From positions 1 through 59,934 of the forward strand of contig CAUPUB010000001.1 in the NCBI GenBank assembly GCA_963514535.1: DNA of 59,934 nucleotides, given 5' to 3'. Both the position numbers and the translations under genes were made by a program. Source of the DNA: CAJPSE01 sp963514535 (GTDB lineage Bacteria > Synergistota > Synergistia > Synergistales > Aminobacteriaceae). Positions 1-9,781 of this stretch are shown here, in pieces (position 1 is the first letter of the stretch; the number at the start of each line of letters is the position of its first letter). The notes under the pieces were generated by a model, which did no database searches, was not told the origin of the DNA, and worked only from the letters and a program-made list of their open reading frames with translations.

Positions 1-1553
<1,553 letters not shown>

Positions 1554-1586
1554 AATCTGTGTCCCTCCTGTCAGAAACTTATCGTG

Positions 1587-1880
1587 CTACTTCTCGACGA
1601 TAGCCAGAACGTCGCGCTCGCTGAAGATGACGTACTCGTCGCCGTCGATCTTCACCTCCGTGCCCGCGTACTTGCTGAAGATGATACGATCCCCCACCTT
1701 CACCTCGACGGGCAGCTTCTGACCGTTGTCCAGGACCTTGCCGGAGCCGACGGCCATGACCTCGCCCTCCGTCGGCTTCTCCTTGGCCGTATCGGGAAGG
1801 ACGATGCCCCCCTTGGTCTTCTCCTCGCGAGAGAGCACCTTAACGACAATCCTGTCTCCAAGCGGCTTGAGATTCATCAA
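1587..1880 (-). CDS. groES: Co-chaperonin GroES (10 kDa)
   Basis: Heptameric lid of the GroEL chamber. The 97-residue product has the normal family length and the usual order: NLKPLGDRIVVKV at the N-terminus, the mobile loop around EEKTKGGIVLPDTAKEKP that contacts GroEL, then GEVMAVGSGKVLDNG and a C-terminal DEYVIFSERDVLAIVEK. A GGAGGGGA ribosome site precedes the start. It is the first gene of a groES-groEL operon, and the CIRCE operator lies 21 bases upstream of its start codon, within the 5' leader of the mRNA. Confidence 0.98.
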   Translation of the reverse strand: MMNLKPLGDRIVVKVLSREEKTKGGIVLPDTAKEKPTEGEVMAVGSGKVLDNGQKLPVEVKVGDRIIFSKYAGTEVKIDGDEYVIFSERDVLAIVEK

Positions 1881-1900
1881 AAATCCCCTCCTGATTTATG

Positions 1901-1927
1901 TCAGCACTCAAGCTGTCAGAGTGCTAA
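1901..1927 (-). promoter_or_regulatory. CIRCE operator (HrcA binding site)
   Basis: Inverted repeat TCAGCACTC - 9 bases - GAGTGCTAA, one mismatch from the consensus TTAGCACTC-N9-GAGTGCTAA. It lies between the groES promoter and start codon, the standard place for HrcA repression of groESL. The hrcA gene itself is not in the window. Confidence 0.97.
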
Positions 1928-1940
1928 TTATTATGGGCAA

Positions 1941-1969
1941 ATATTAGTCCTTCGACTCACGCTCGACAA
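1941..1969 (-). promoter_or_regulatory. Putative sigma-70-type promoter of groES-groEL
   Basis: Read on the minus strand: TTGTCG, 17-base spacer, TAATAT. The predicted start point falls just before or inside the CIRCE element, as expected for HrcA control. Confidence 0.7.
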
Positions 1970-2054
1970 TAGGGCAAACTACGTATCGCTGAGATAGCGC
2001 CGATTCATACCAATTCGAGTTTATATCAAACAGCACACCTGTTTTCTCCAGGGG

Positions 2055-2085
2055 AAAAAAGCTCCCCGCCCTCGGATGGGCAGGG
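2055..2085 (-). terminator. Rho-independent terminator of the AGCS symporter gene
   Basis: On the minus strand a hairpin of the form CCCCTGCCC - loop ATCCGA - GGGCGGGG is followed by a run of six T. It lies about 60 bases beyond the stop codon at 2143. A longer alternative pairing uses CTCCCCGC (2062-2069) with GCGGGGAG (2107-2114). Confidence 0.75.
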
Positions 2086-2142
2086 GAACGACCTGTCTAC
2101 CCGGCAGCGGGGAGTATTTTGCTCGGAGACCCGATGGCTCGG

Positions 2143-3591
2143 TTACCGCAGACGATTGCGGTCGAAGGGTTTGCCCTCGTTGTACTCCTTCAGGAGTTGG
2201 GCGACCTTCCCGCTCAGGAGCAGCAGGGCGATGAGGTTCGGGATGACCATGATCCCGTTGAAGAAGTCCGTGAGCTCCCAGACCAGGTCGATCTTCAGGC
2301 AGCTGCCCGTCAGGATGCACAGCACGACGATCAGCTGATAGGGACGCAGTCCCCTGGCGCCGAAGAGGTAGCGGATGTTCGTCTCGCCGAAGTAATACCA
2401 GCCGATGATCGTGGAGAAGGCGAAGAACAAAAGACAGATGGCGATGAAGGTATAGCCGAACTCACCCATGAAGTGTGTCCTGAAGGCCTCCTGGACGAGG
2501 ACGATACCCTTCTTGATGGGCTCGCCTTTCTCGTTGAAGTTGGTGTCGAGGATCCCGGAGGACATGACGGTGAAGATCGTGATGTTCAGGACGACGAAGG
2601 TATCGATGAAGACGGCGATGACGCCGAGCACGCCCTGCTCCACAGGGTGATTGACCTTCGCGACCGCGTGGGCGTGGGGCGTCGAGCCCATGCCGGCCTC
2701 GTTGGAGAAGAGGCCGCGGGCGATGCCATAGCGGGCCGCCGTGGCCACCGCGACGCCAGCTGCCCCGCCCCAGACCGCCTTGGCGGAGAAGGCGCAGGAG
2801 AAGATCTGCGCGAACACAGTCGGGATGTGGGAGGCGTTCATGACGATGAGGGCCAGCCCTGCAACCATGTAAAGGATAGCCATGACGGGAACGAGCTTCT
2901 CCGTGATGGCCGCGATACGCTTCACGCCGCCCATAAAGATAGCGCCGGCGATGATGGCGAGGCCGATGCCGACGATAACGGGCCTGATCTTGAAGGCATT
3001 GCTGAAGGCGTCGCTGATGGAGTTGGCCTGGACCATGTTGCCCATGAACCCGAGGGCCAGGATGATGGCGATTGCGAAGAAGCCAGCGAGGAACTTCGCG
3101 ATGGGCCCGTTGCCGAGCCCACGGGAAATATAGTAGGCCGGGCCGCCGACGACCTGCCCCGTCTCGTCCTCCTCCTTATAAAGCTGCGCCAGGCATGCCT
3201 CGCCGAAGTTGGTGGCCATGCCGAAGAAGGCGGCGACCCACATCCAGAAGATGGCCCCAGGTCCGCCGGTGACGAGGGCTGTCATGGCCCCCACCAGGTT
3301 CCCCGTCCCGACCTGCGCGGCGATAGCCGTGGTCAGGGCCTGGAACGAGCTCATTCCCGACTTGCCCGCGGCCTCCCCGAAGAGCGAGAAGTTGCCGAAG
3401 AGCTTACGGCAGGCCATACCGAACTTCGAGACCTGGACGAACCCCAGCCGAAGGGTGAAGAATATCCCCGTCCCGCAGAGAAGCGGGATCAGGAATTTCG
3501 TGCCCCAAAGAAAGCCGTTTGCCTGAGTGGTCCATTCCAGAAGTTCCTTGAAAAAGGGTAACGCAAAAATACTTTCCAAAGTGCTTTCCAT
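2143..3591 (-). CDS. Sodium:alanine/glycine symporter, AGCS (AlsT/DagA) family
   Basis: Inner-membrane secondary transporter that takes up alanine or glycine with Na+. The 482-residue product is normal for the family. Signatures include GTKFLIPLLCGTGIFFTLRLGF near residue 30, QALTTAIAAQVGTGNLVGA, a GGPGAIFWMWVAAFFGMATNF stretch, and SNEAGMGSTPHAHA in the second half, all AGCS hallmarks, with about ten hydrophobic segments. I chose the ATG at 3591 because GGAAGGAG lies about ten bases upstream; an in-frame extension to 3705 runs through the promoter and is not convincing. Single-gene unit with its own promoter and terminator. The exact amino acid carried cannot be read from sequence. Confidence 0.93.
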   Translation of the reverse strand: MESTLESIFALPFFKELLEWTTQANGFLWGTKFLIPLLCGTGIFFTLRLGFVQVSKFGMACRKLFGNFSLFGEAAGKSGMSSFQALTTAIAAQVGTGNLVGAMTALVTGGPGAIFWMWVAAFFGMATNFGEACLAQLYKEEDETGQVVGGPAYYISRGLGNGPIAKFLAGFFAIAIILALGFMGNMVQANSISDAFSNAFKIRPVIVGIGLAIIAGAIFMGGVKRIAAITEKLVPVMAILYMVAGLALIVMNASHIPTVFAQIFSCAFSAKAVWGGAAGVAVATAARYGIARGLFSNEAGMGSTPHAHAVAKVNHPVEQGVLGVIAVFIDTFVVLNITIFTVMSSGILDTNFNEKGEPIKKGIVLVQEAFRTHFMGEFGYTFIAICLLFFAFSTIIGWYYFGETNIRYLFGARGLRPYQLIVVLCILTGSCLKIDLVWELTDFFNGIMVIPNLIALLLLSGKVAQLLKEYNEGKPFDRNRLR

Positions 3592-3663
3592 AGCGATATC
3601 TACTCCTTCCTGAACGATAGAAGATAGAGGCAACCCAACCAGGGCCGATGATGATACACTCCG

Positions 3664-3692
3664 ATTGTATAGAGAAAGAAGGCATCTGTCCA
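3664..3692 (-). promoter_or_regulatory. Putative promoter of the AGCS symporter gene
   Basis: Minus strand TGGACA, 17-base spacer, TACAAT, one mismatch in each hexamer. It is about 70 bases upstream of the chosen start at 3591. Confidence 0.6.
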
Positions 3693-3871
3693 CCCAAATC
3701 TGCAAATTATATTTTTATCCATCAGATTGACTCCTCCATTTGATTCCTCCAACTTTATGCGGAATGCGGGGCACGGCCCCGCCCCGTCCCCGTGAGACGA
3801 GAGCGACGGAAGGGCCATCCATAGGAAATTTCCCGAGAAAATTTCCTGCTTAAGAATACATATTTATATGC

Positions 3872-3900
3872 TTGTTATGGGCTTCATGGTAAATTATGAT
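3872..3900 (+). promoter_or_regulatory. Putative promoter of the type III glutamine synthetase gene
   Basis: TTGTTA, 17-base spacer, TATGAT, inside an AT-rich stretch that stands out from the GC-rich surroundings. It is about 64 bases upstream of the start codon. Confidence 0.65.
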
Positions 3901-3963
3901 ATTATCATTCCAAAATTAAGCAGATTTTTGCTGTGAAATTACGTCTAATACTCGGAGATGATG

Positions 3964-6087
3964 ATGTTGCGGGACAAATATCCGACGGTGCGAGAGATCT
4001 TCGGTTCCATGGTCTTCGACCGCAGGGTCATGAAGGAGAAGCTGAACCAGGACGTCTACGAGCGGCTTGTCGCCGCGATGGAGGGGCGCCAGAAATTGGA
4101 CGCTGGGCTTGCGGACACCGTGGCGATGGCGATGAGGGACTGGGCTGTCGCACACGGGGCGACGCACTGGGCGCACTGGTTCCACCCCCAGACCGAGCTG
4201 ACGGCCGAGAAGCATCAGGCTTTCACCCTGCCCGGCCCCGATGGTACCCCCATCGACGTGTTCCGGGGAAGCGACCTGATCCAGGGCGAGCCGGACGCCT
4301 CCTCCTTCCCCTCGGCGGGGAAGCGATCCACCTTCGAGGCGCGGGGCTACAACGCATGGGACATCAGCAGCCCGGCGTTCATCGTGAAGAGCGCCAAGGG
4401 GGGCACGCTCTGCATCCCCTCGGTGTTCCTGTCCTGCGACGGAACCCCGCTCGACCTGAAGACCCCTCTGCTCAGGGCCCTGGACGCCCTGGAGGGACGT
4501 GCCCTCAAGCTCCTGAAGTTGTTCGGACGCAGGGGGATCCGCAGCGTCCGCATGACGGTCGGCGCGGAGCAGGAGTTCTTCCTCCTGGACCGTCCGCGCG
4601 CCCAGGAGCGTCCGGACATCCGGTTCTGCGGCCGCACGCTGATCGGAGCGCAGCCCGCGAAGGACCAGAAGCTGGACCACCATTACCTCGGCGCCATACC
4701 GCCCCGCATCCTGAGCTACATGGAGGACGTGGAGCGCGACCTCGCACGGCTCGGCATCTCCATCGCCACGCGGCACAACGAGGTGGCGCGCTGCCAGTTC
4801 GAGTTCGCCCCGCTCTTCTCCGACGCGAACACGGCCTGCGACCAGAACCAGATCCTCATGGAGACGATGCGGAAGCTAGCCCGCCAGCACGACCTGCGCC
4901 TGCTCTTCCACGAGAAGCCCTTCCAGGGGATGAACGGAAGCGGGAAGCACGTCAATGTGTCCCTGCTGGACAGCGAGGGCAACAACCTCCTGAAGCCGTC
5001 CCACAGCCACCGGCGCAACGTCGTGTTCCTGACCTTCCTGGCCGCCGTCGTGCTGGGGGTCTCGAAGTACCACAGCCTCCTCCAGGCCTCCACGGCCACG
5101 GCGGGGAACCTGTTCCGTCTCGGGGGACACGAGGCCCCTCCCTCCATCACCAGCGTATATCTTGGGTCCGCCCTGACCGAACTCCTGTCCCGGCTCGACC
5201 AGGCGGACGTCTCCCTTCCGGACAGGGGACCGATGGACCTCGGCCTCGCGAAGCTTCCCTCGATCATCCCCTACGACAGCGACCGGAACCGGACGGCGCC
5301 CGTGGCCTTCACCGGCGACAAGTTCGAGTTCCGGGCCCCCGGCGCATCGCAGTCCATAGCCCTCCCCGTGACGATGTTCGCGTCGCTCTGGGCATGGGGG
5401 GTGCAGCAGATGATCGACATGATCGAGGAACGCAGCTCGGGGGACAGGGACCCCATGGACGTGGCGCTGGATGCGGTGAAGGAGGCTGTCCGGCGCGGAG
5501 GCGACGTCCTGTTCGAGGGGGACGCCTACTCTCGGGAGTGGCAGGAGGAGGCCCAAAGACGGGGCCTGATCCAGGCCAGGGACATGCCGGGGAAGATCGA
5601 CCTCCTCCTGCTTCCGGAGAACAGGAAGATGCTCGAGGAGCTGGGCGTGTTCCGAGAACACGAGCTGGAGGCCCTGCACGACATTCGCCTGGAGGCCTTC
5701 GTCAGGAGCCTGGAGATAGAGGTGGCAATCCTCTACGACATGCTGTGGGAGGGGGTCCTGCCCGCCCTGTCGAAGCAGCTGATCCTGGAGAAAAACTCCC
5801 TCTCCGCGCTCGACGGCCTGGAGTTCCCTGAGGGGGAGCCGTGGCGGGAGTACATCCTCGACCTGGGGCGGACCCGGGCGACCCTGATTGAGGACGCCCA
5901 CAGGCTGGACGAGCTCCGCGGACACATGGTGGAGCTCCCCGTCAGGGAGAGGGCGGACTTCCTCGTCGGGACGGCCGTTCCCCTGATGGAGTCCATCCGG
6001 AAGCGCTGCGACGCCGTCGAGGTGAACATTGCCGCCGACATCTGGCCCTATCCCATATCGCGCAACCTGCTGTCGCTGTCGGTGTAG
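3964..6087 (+). CDS. glnN: Glutamine synthetase, type III (GlnN)
   Basis: Makes glutamine from glutamate, ammonia and ATP in the cytoplasm. At 707 residues it has the length of the GSIII class rather than the 440-470 of GSI. Visible landmarks: an N-terminal FGSMVFDRRVM, THWAHWFHPQTELTAEKHQ, the catalytic VGAEQEFFLLD segment near residue 200, QFEFAPLFSDANTACDQNQ, and FHEKPFQGMNGSGKHVNVSL with the NGSGKH loop of GS active sites. Three ATG codons sit in a row (3958, 3961, 3964); CGGAG at 3952-3956 gives good spacing only for the third. It stands alone with its own promoter; no GlnB or amt gene is next to it. It lets an amino-acid fermenter recapture ammonia. Confidence 0.96.
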   Translation: MLRDKYPTVREIFGSMVFDRRVMKEKLNQDVYERLVAAMEGRQKLDAGLADTVAMAMRDWAVAHGATHWAHWFHPQTELTAEKHQAFTLPGPDGTPIDVFRGSDLIQGEPDASSFPSAGKRSTFEARGYNAWDISSPAFIVKSAKGGTLCIPSVFLSCDGTPLDLKTPLLRALDALEGRALKLLKLFGRRGIRSVRMTVGAEQEFFLLDRPRAQERPDIRFCGRTLIGAQPAKDQKLDHHYLGAIPPRILSYMEDVERDLARLGISIATRHNEVARCQFEFAPLFSDANTACDQNQILMETMRKLARQHDLRLLFHEKPFQGMNGSGKHVNVSLLDSEGNNLLKPSHSHRRNVVFLTFLAAVVLGVSKYHSLLQASTATAGNLFRLGGHEAPPSITSVYLGSALTELLSRLDQADVSLPDRGPMDLGLAKLPSIIPYDSDRNRTAPVAFTGDKFEFRAPGASQSIALPVTMFASLWAWGVQQMIDMIEERSSGDRDPMDVALDAVKEAVRRGGDVLFEGDAYSREWQEEAQRRGLIQARDMPGKIDLLLLPENRKMLEELGVFREHELEALHDIRLEAFVRSLEIEVAILYDMLWEGVLPALSKQLILEKNSLSALDGLEFPEGEPWREYILDLGRTRATLIEDAHRLDELRGHMVELPVRERADFLVGTAVPLMESIRKRCDAVEVNIAADIWPYPISRNLLSLSV

Positions 6088-6164
6088 CTCTTGCCCCGCC
6101 AGAGCCTCTGGGACCTTGATAGTGTATGCTTTTTCCTTGGAGTTGTGTCTTCGCTCGATCTGCG

Positions 6165-6207
6165 AAGGAATAGGAGTTAAGGAATAGGAGTTTATGGAAT
6201 AAGGGTT
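6165..6207 (+). repeat. Short degenerate tandem repeat, 14-base unit
   Basis: Two perfect copies of AAGGAATAGGAGTT (6165-6178 and 6179-6192) and a third degraded copy to 6207. It sits between glnN and a peptidase remnant in a stretch without an intact gene (6088-6740). Confidence 0.7.
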
Positions 6208-6288
6208 CACGGAAGGGGGCCGAATCGATATGACTCGGGACGATCTCTCTCACGCGAGGGAAAACCACCAGGGACGGCAAAACACGAA

Positions 6289-6606
6289 GTGCCCTTCGGG
6301 GAACGGTGTCTCTTCGGCGGCAACACGACGATCGGAGTGGTGGTGACTAACGGTCGCCTCTCGAAGCCGCAGGCCGCCAAGGCCGCCTCGATGGCGCACG
6401 ACGGTTTTGCTCGTGCGATGCGCCCCGCGCACTCGATGTGGGACGGGGACACGATCTTCCTTCTCGCCACAGGCGAGGTGAAGGTGAACGTCAACGTCAA
6501 CGTCGTCGGCATCCTCGGCGCGCGGACCATGGCCCGTGCCATCGCCAACGCCGTTCTGCACGCGGAGCCTGCCTACGGGCTGCCTGCTGCGCGGTCTCTG
6601 ATATAA
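6289..6606 (+). pseudogene. Remnant of a P1 (DmpA/S58) family aminopeptidase, C-terminal third only
   Basis: The 105 codons match the C-terminal part of P1-family peptidases (about 300-370 residues when complete): GGNTTIGVVVTNG, which holds the Thr/Ser cleavage-and-nucleophile region, then LSKPQAAKAASMAHDGFARA, RPAHSMWDGDTIFLLATGE and a C-terminal A.A.ANAVLHAE. The alpha-subunit part that must precede the self-cleavage site is absent. The frame stays open back to 6181, but that stretch is repeat and unrelated sequence. No ribosome site precedes the GTG at 6289. I read it as the stump of a gene whose first two thirds were deleted; a functional short protein is unlikely. Confidence 0.7.
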
Positions 6607-6671
6607 AGATGGCCTGGGGGCCGGGGGCTCTCGCAGGTTATGTTTTCAGATAAATTTTTATTGATTTGTTA

Positions 6672-6706
6672 TTGGAATTTTTCCAACGCCTTCATCCTGC
6701 TATAAT
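6672..6706 (+). promoter_or_regulatory. Promoter region of the NSS transporter gene with a perfect palindrome
   Basis: A perfect -10 box TATAAT lies at 6701-6706 with no good -35 hexamer. Just upstream is the perfect palindrome TTGGAATTTTTCCAA (6672-6686), placed where a regulator would cover the -35 region. The weak -35 suggests activator dependence; this is inference. Confidence 0.55.
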
Positions 6707-6740
6707 ACACAATTATCGAAATGAAAAGGGGATGTAGCGG

Positions 6741-8144
6741 ATGGAAGAGAAACGGATGGAGGAGAGACGCAACAGAGAATCGTTGGGGAGCCGGATGGGG
6801 TTCATCTTCCTGTCGGCGGGGTGCGCCATAGGATTGGGAAACGTGTGGCGCTTCCCCTACATCACGGGGCGATACGGCGGTGCTGCCTTCGTTCTGCTCT
6901 ACCTGCTCTTTCTGGTCCTTCTGGCGATGCCCATCATGGTCATGGAGTTCGCGGTCGGAAGGGCCTCGCGGCAGGCTGTGGCGGGTTCCTTCAAGGTGCT
7001 CGAGCCCAAGGGGGGCCGATGGTCGATCTTCGGCTATCTCGCGATGGCCGGGAACTATGTCCTGATGATGTTCTACACCACGGTGACGGGCTGGATGCTG
7101 GCCTACACCTGGTATGCCGCGGCGGGCAGCCTGGAGGCGCTCTCGCCCGAGGCGATCGGAGCGTATTTTGGGGCCATGCTGGGCGATCCCTGGACCTTGA
7201 GCTTCTGGCTCCTCCTGACGGTCCTGATCGGGTCGGCCATCTGCTACATCGGCCTCCAGGCGGGCGTCGAGCGCATCACCAAGATCATGATGTGCGGGCT
7301 CCTGATCATCATGGTCGCCCTGGCCGTCCGGTCCGTGACCCTGCCCGGGGCGGAGAAGGGCCTGGACTTCTACCTGAAGCCGAATTTTGAAAACCTCGTG
7401 GCGAACGGGCTTTGGAACAGCGTCTACGCCGCCATGGGGCAGGCGTTCTTTACCCTCAGCCTGGGCATCGGCAGCATGGCGATCTTCGGCAGCTACATCG
7501 GGCGCGACCGCTCCCTGACGGGCGAGTCGATCATCATCACGGCGCTCGATACCCTCGTCGCCATCACGGCGGGCCTGATCATCTTCCCGGCCTGCTTCGC
7601 CTACGGCGTCAGCCCGGACGCCGGGCCGGGGCTGATCTTCGTGACGCTGCCCAACATGTTCAACCACATGCCGCAGGGCCGTCTCTGGAGCGCCCTGTTC
7701 TTCCTGTTCATGAGCTTCGCGGCCATGTCCACGGTCGTCGCGGTGTTCGAGCACCTCATCGCCAACTCCATGGACCTGCTGGGCTGGAGCCGGAAAAAGG
7801 CCAGTACGTTCAACTTCTTCGCCATCTTCATCCTCTCCCTGCCCTGCGTCCTGGGCTTCAACGTCTGGTCGCACGTCGCGCCCCTGGGGAAGGGGACGAT
7901 CATCCTGGACCTGGAGGACTTCATCGTCAGCAACAACCTGCTGCCCCTGGGCTCCATCGTGTACCTGCTGTTCTGTACCACGCGCTATGGCTGGGGATGG
8001 GACAACTTCATCGCCGAGGCCGACGCGGGGCACGGCCTCAAGTTCCCCCATGCGCTGCGCAGCTATCTGGTCTACGTGGTGCCGGCGATCATGCTCGTGA
8101 TCTTCGCGTTCGGCTATTACGAGAAATTTTTCAATTTCAAATAG
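6741..8144 (+). CDS. Sodium-dependent transporter, NSS/SNF family
   Basis: Inner-membrane Na+-coupled uptake of an amino acid or amine, LeuT fold. The 467-residue product shows the TM1 signature GCAIGLGNVWRFPYITGRYGG near residue 31, with the unwound helix that binds Na+ and substrate, followed by FLVLLAMPIMVMEFAVGRAS and about eleven further hydrophobic stretches. A later conserved run is MGQAFFTLSLGIGSMAIFGSYIG (TM6 region), also part of the binding site. An AAAAGGGG-like site precedes the ATG at 6741. It is a single-gene unit ended by a strong terminator. Substrate not predictable from sequence, but tryptophan, branched-chain or small neutral amino acids are typical of bacterial members. 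Confidence 0.93.
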   Translation: MEEKRMEERRNRESLGSRMGFIFLSAGCAIGLGNVWRFPYITGRYGGAAFVLLYLLFLVLLAMPIMVMEFAVGRASRQAVAGSFKVLEPKGGRWSIFGYLAMAGNYVLMMFYTTVTGWMLAYTWYAAAGSLEALSPEAIGAYFGAMLGDPWTLSFWLLLTVLIGSAICYIGLQAGVERITKIMMCGLLIIMVALAVRSVTLPGAEKGLDFYLKPNFENLVANGLWNSVYAAMGQAFFTLSLGIGSMAIFGSYIGRDRSLTGESIIITALDTLVAITAGLIIFPACFAYGVSPDAGPGLIFVTLPNMFNHMPQGRLWSALFFLFMSFAAMSTVVAVFEHLIANSMDLLGWSRKKASTFNFFAIFILSLPCVLGFNVWSHVAPLGKGTIILDLEDFIVSNNLLPLGSIVYLLFCTTRYGWGWDNFIAEADAGHGLKFPHALRSYLVYVVPAIMLVIFAFGYYEKFFNFK

Positions 8145-8174
8145 GCGGAGAAAATCCACTCACCGAAAGGGCTC

Positions 8175-8206
8175 GGGGGCGGACTGCGTCGTCCGTCCCC
8201 ATTTTC
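8175..8206 (+). terminator. Rho-independent terminator after the NSS transporter gene
   Basis: GGGGGCGGAC - loop TGCGTC - GTCCGTCCCC, then ATTTT. It starts 30 bases beyond the transporter stop codon. Confidence 0.8.
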
Positions 8207-8269
8207 GTCCTCATGGAGGGGCGGGCCAGGGAGTATGATAGTCGCAGGGGCGGAAGTGAAGAATTTATC

Positions 8270-9691
8270 ATGATGGGGGTTTTGCGGGTGAAACGCTCGG
8301 TTCGGTCGAGGTCTTCGCAATCAAGGTATTCCCAATTAAGATATTCTCAATCAAGCCCTGCGGGGGAAAGGCTGCGTCTCGAGATTGCGGGGCTGTCGAG
8401 TGACGGGAGCGGCATCGCCCACACGGACCGCGGGGTGGTGTTCGTGGCGGGCGCGCTGCCGGGGGAGCTCGTGGAGGCGGAGCTGGTGAAGCGCCGCAAG
8501 GATTTTTCCCTGGCGCGCACCGTGTCCGTGGTGTGTCCTTCGCCGGGGCGCACCGCCCCGCGATGTTCCGCCTTCGGTCAGTGCGGGGGCTGTCAGCTCC
8601 AGCATGCGGACTACCCGCTCCAACTCTCCCTCAAGGCGGGGCTCGTCCGGGACGCCATGACGCGCCTCGGAGGCTTCGCCCCGGAGCTCCTCGAACGGCT
8701 CGAGTGCGCGCCCTCGCCCCTGCCCTGGGGATACCGCAACAAGGCCTCCTTTCCCGTGCAGTCCCTTCGGGGCCGGATCGTCACGGGGTTCTACCACGCG
8801 GGCAGCCATCGGCTGATCCCGATCAAGGCCTGTCCCGTCAACGCCGCGCCCCTGGACGCGCTCTATCGGGCCGTGCTGGAGGGCCTGCCCTCTCTACCCT
8901 TCGGCGGCTACGACGAGGCGACTCACGAGGGTAAGTTGCGGCATCTCGTGATGCGCTCCGGGTTCCACACCGGTCAGACGCTGCTCTCCTTCGTCGTCAA
9001 CGGGCGCCTTGCAGCCAGGGGGATCAAGGCGCTGGTCGCTGTGGGGGCGGCGGGCCGCCCCTCCACCCTGACGTTGAACCACAACTCCAGGCCGGGAAAC
9101 GTCATCCTGGGGACGTATACCGAGCCCCTGATCGGGTCCGGACGGATCGCCGAGCGCCTGGACGGCTGGACGCTCGAGTTCGATACCACGTCCTTCTTCC
9201 AGATCAACACGGGACAGGCAGAACAACTCTTTCGGTACGCAGCCGAGCAGGTGCGGGGGACGGATGTGCTGGAGCTCTACAGCGGCGTGGGGTCCCTGAC
9301 CTGTTTCCTGGCGTCACGGGCATGCAGGGCACGCGTGACGGCGGTGGAGGAGTGGCGCAGCGCCGTCGTGATGGCGGAGCGGAACATGAAAAACAACGGC
9401 CTGGAGGCGCGCCTCCTCTGTGCCCCCGCCGAGGAGGCGGTGGGGGACCTCCGTGGCTCCTATGGCACCGTGGTCGTCGACCCGCCCCGAGACGGCTGCG
9501 ACCGTGCGGTTCTGGAGGCTATTCACGCCTTCCGGGCGCCGCGGGTCGTCTACGTCTCCTGCAATCCCGCGACCCTGGCCCGCGACGCGCGGATACTGGC
9601 CGGGCACGGCTACCGCCTGACCTCCATCCGTTCCTTCGACATGTTCCCCCAGACGGTGCACGTGGAGACCGTCGTGGTGCTGGAACGCTGA
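8270..9691 (+). CDS. rlmD: 23S rRNA (uracil-C5)-methyltransferase, RlmD/RumA family
   Basis: Transfers a methyl group from SAM to C5 of a uracil in 23S rRNA (U1939 in the RlmD class). The 473-residue product has an N-terminal TRAM-like region (LRLEIAGLSSDGSGIAH...VFVAGALPGE), a 4Fe-4S cysteine set in CSAFGQCGGCQLQH plus an earlier Cys, the SAM-binding VLELYSGVGSLTCFLAS, VVDPPRDGCD, and the catalytic cysteine in VSCNPATLARD. The end, FDMFPQTVHVETVVVLER, is typical. The start is uncertain: ATG at 8270 or 8273 and GTG at 8288 are possible. The first 25 or so residues are encoded by a 15-base triplicated repeat (SRYSQ-like units), an oddity at the N-terminus. RlmCD or an unspecified RumA homologue are close alternatives. 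Confidence 0.92.
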   Translation: MMGVLRVKRSVRSRSSQSRYSQLRYSQSSPAGERLRLEIAGLSSDGSGIAHTDRGVVFVAGALPGELVEAELVKRRKDFSLARTVSVVCPSPGRTAPRCSAFGQCGGCQLQHADYPLQLSLKAGLVRDAMTRLGGFAPELLERLECAPSPLPWGYRNKASFPVQSLRGRIVTGFYHAGSHRLIPIKACPVNAAPLDALYRAVLEGLPSLPFGGYDEATHEGKLRHLVMRSGFHTGQTLLSFVVNGRLAARGIKALVAVGAAGRPSTLTLNHNSRPGNVILGTYTEPLIGSGRIAERLDGWTLEFDTTSFFQINTGQAEQLFRYAAEQVRGTDVLELYSGVGSLTCFLASRACRARVTAVEEWRSAVVMAERNMKNNGLEARLLCAPAEEAVGDLRGSYGTVVVDPPRDGCDRAVLEAIHAFRAPRVVYVSCNPATLARDARILAGHGYRLTSIRSFDMFPQTVHVETVVVLER

Positions 9692-9734
9692 CAACTCCAT
9701 ATCTTTATGATGGAGCCCGTCAGCGGAAAGAAGA

Positions 9735-9780
9735 TGAATGAAAGAAAGTGAATGAAAGTGAATGAAAGTGAATGAAAGAA
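9735..9780 (+). repeat. Tandem repeat of about 10 bases upstream of a methyltransferase gene
   Basis: AATGAAAGTG-type units repeated about four times, ending directly at the start codon at 9782. The last copies may supply the weak AAAGAAG ribosome site. Just upstream (9687-9725) a CGCTGAC...GTCAGCG stem with an inner CTCCAT/ATGGAG stem spans the rlmD stop; it has no T-run. Confidence 0.65.
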
Positions 9781-9781
9781 G

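Noticed and set aside
7412..8269. N-terminal extension of RlmD by 286 codons
   Set aside because: It is an out-of-frame shadow of the NSS transporter gene and crosses its terminator.
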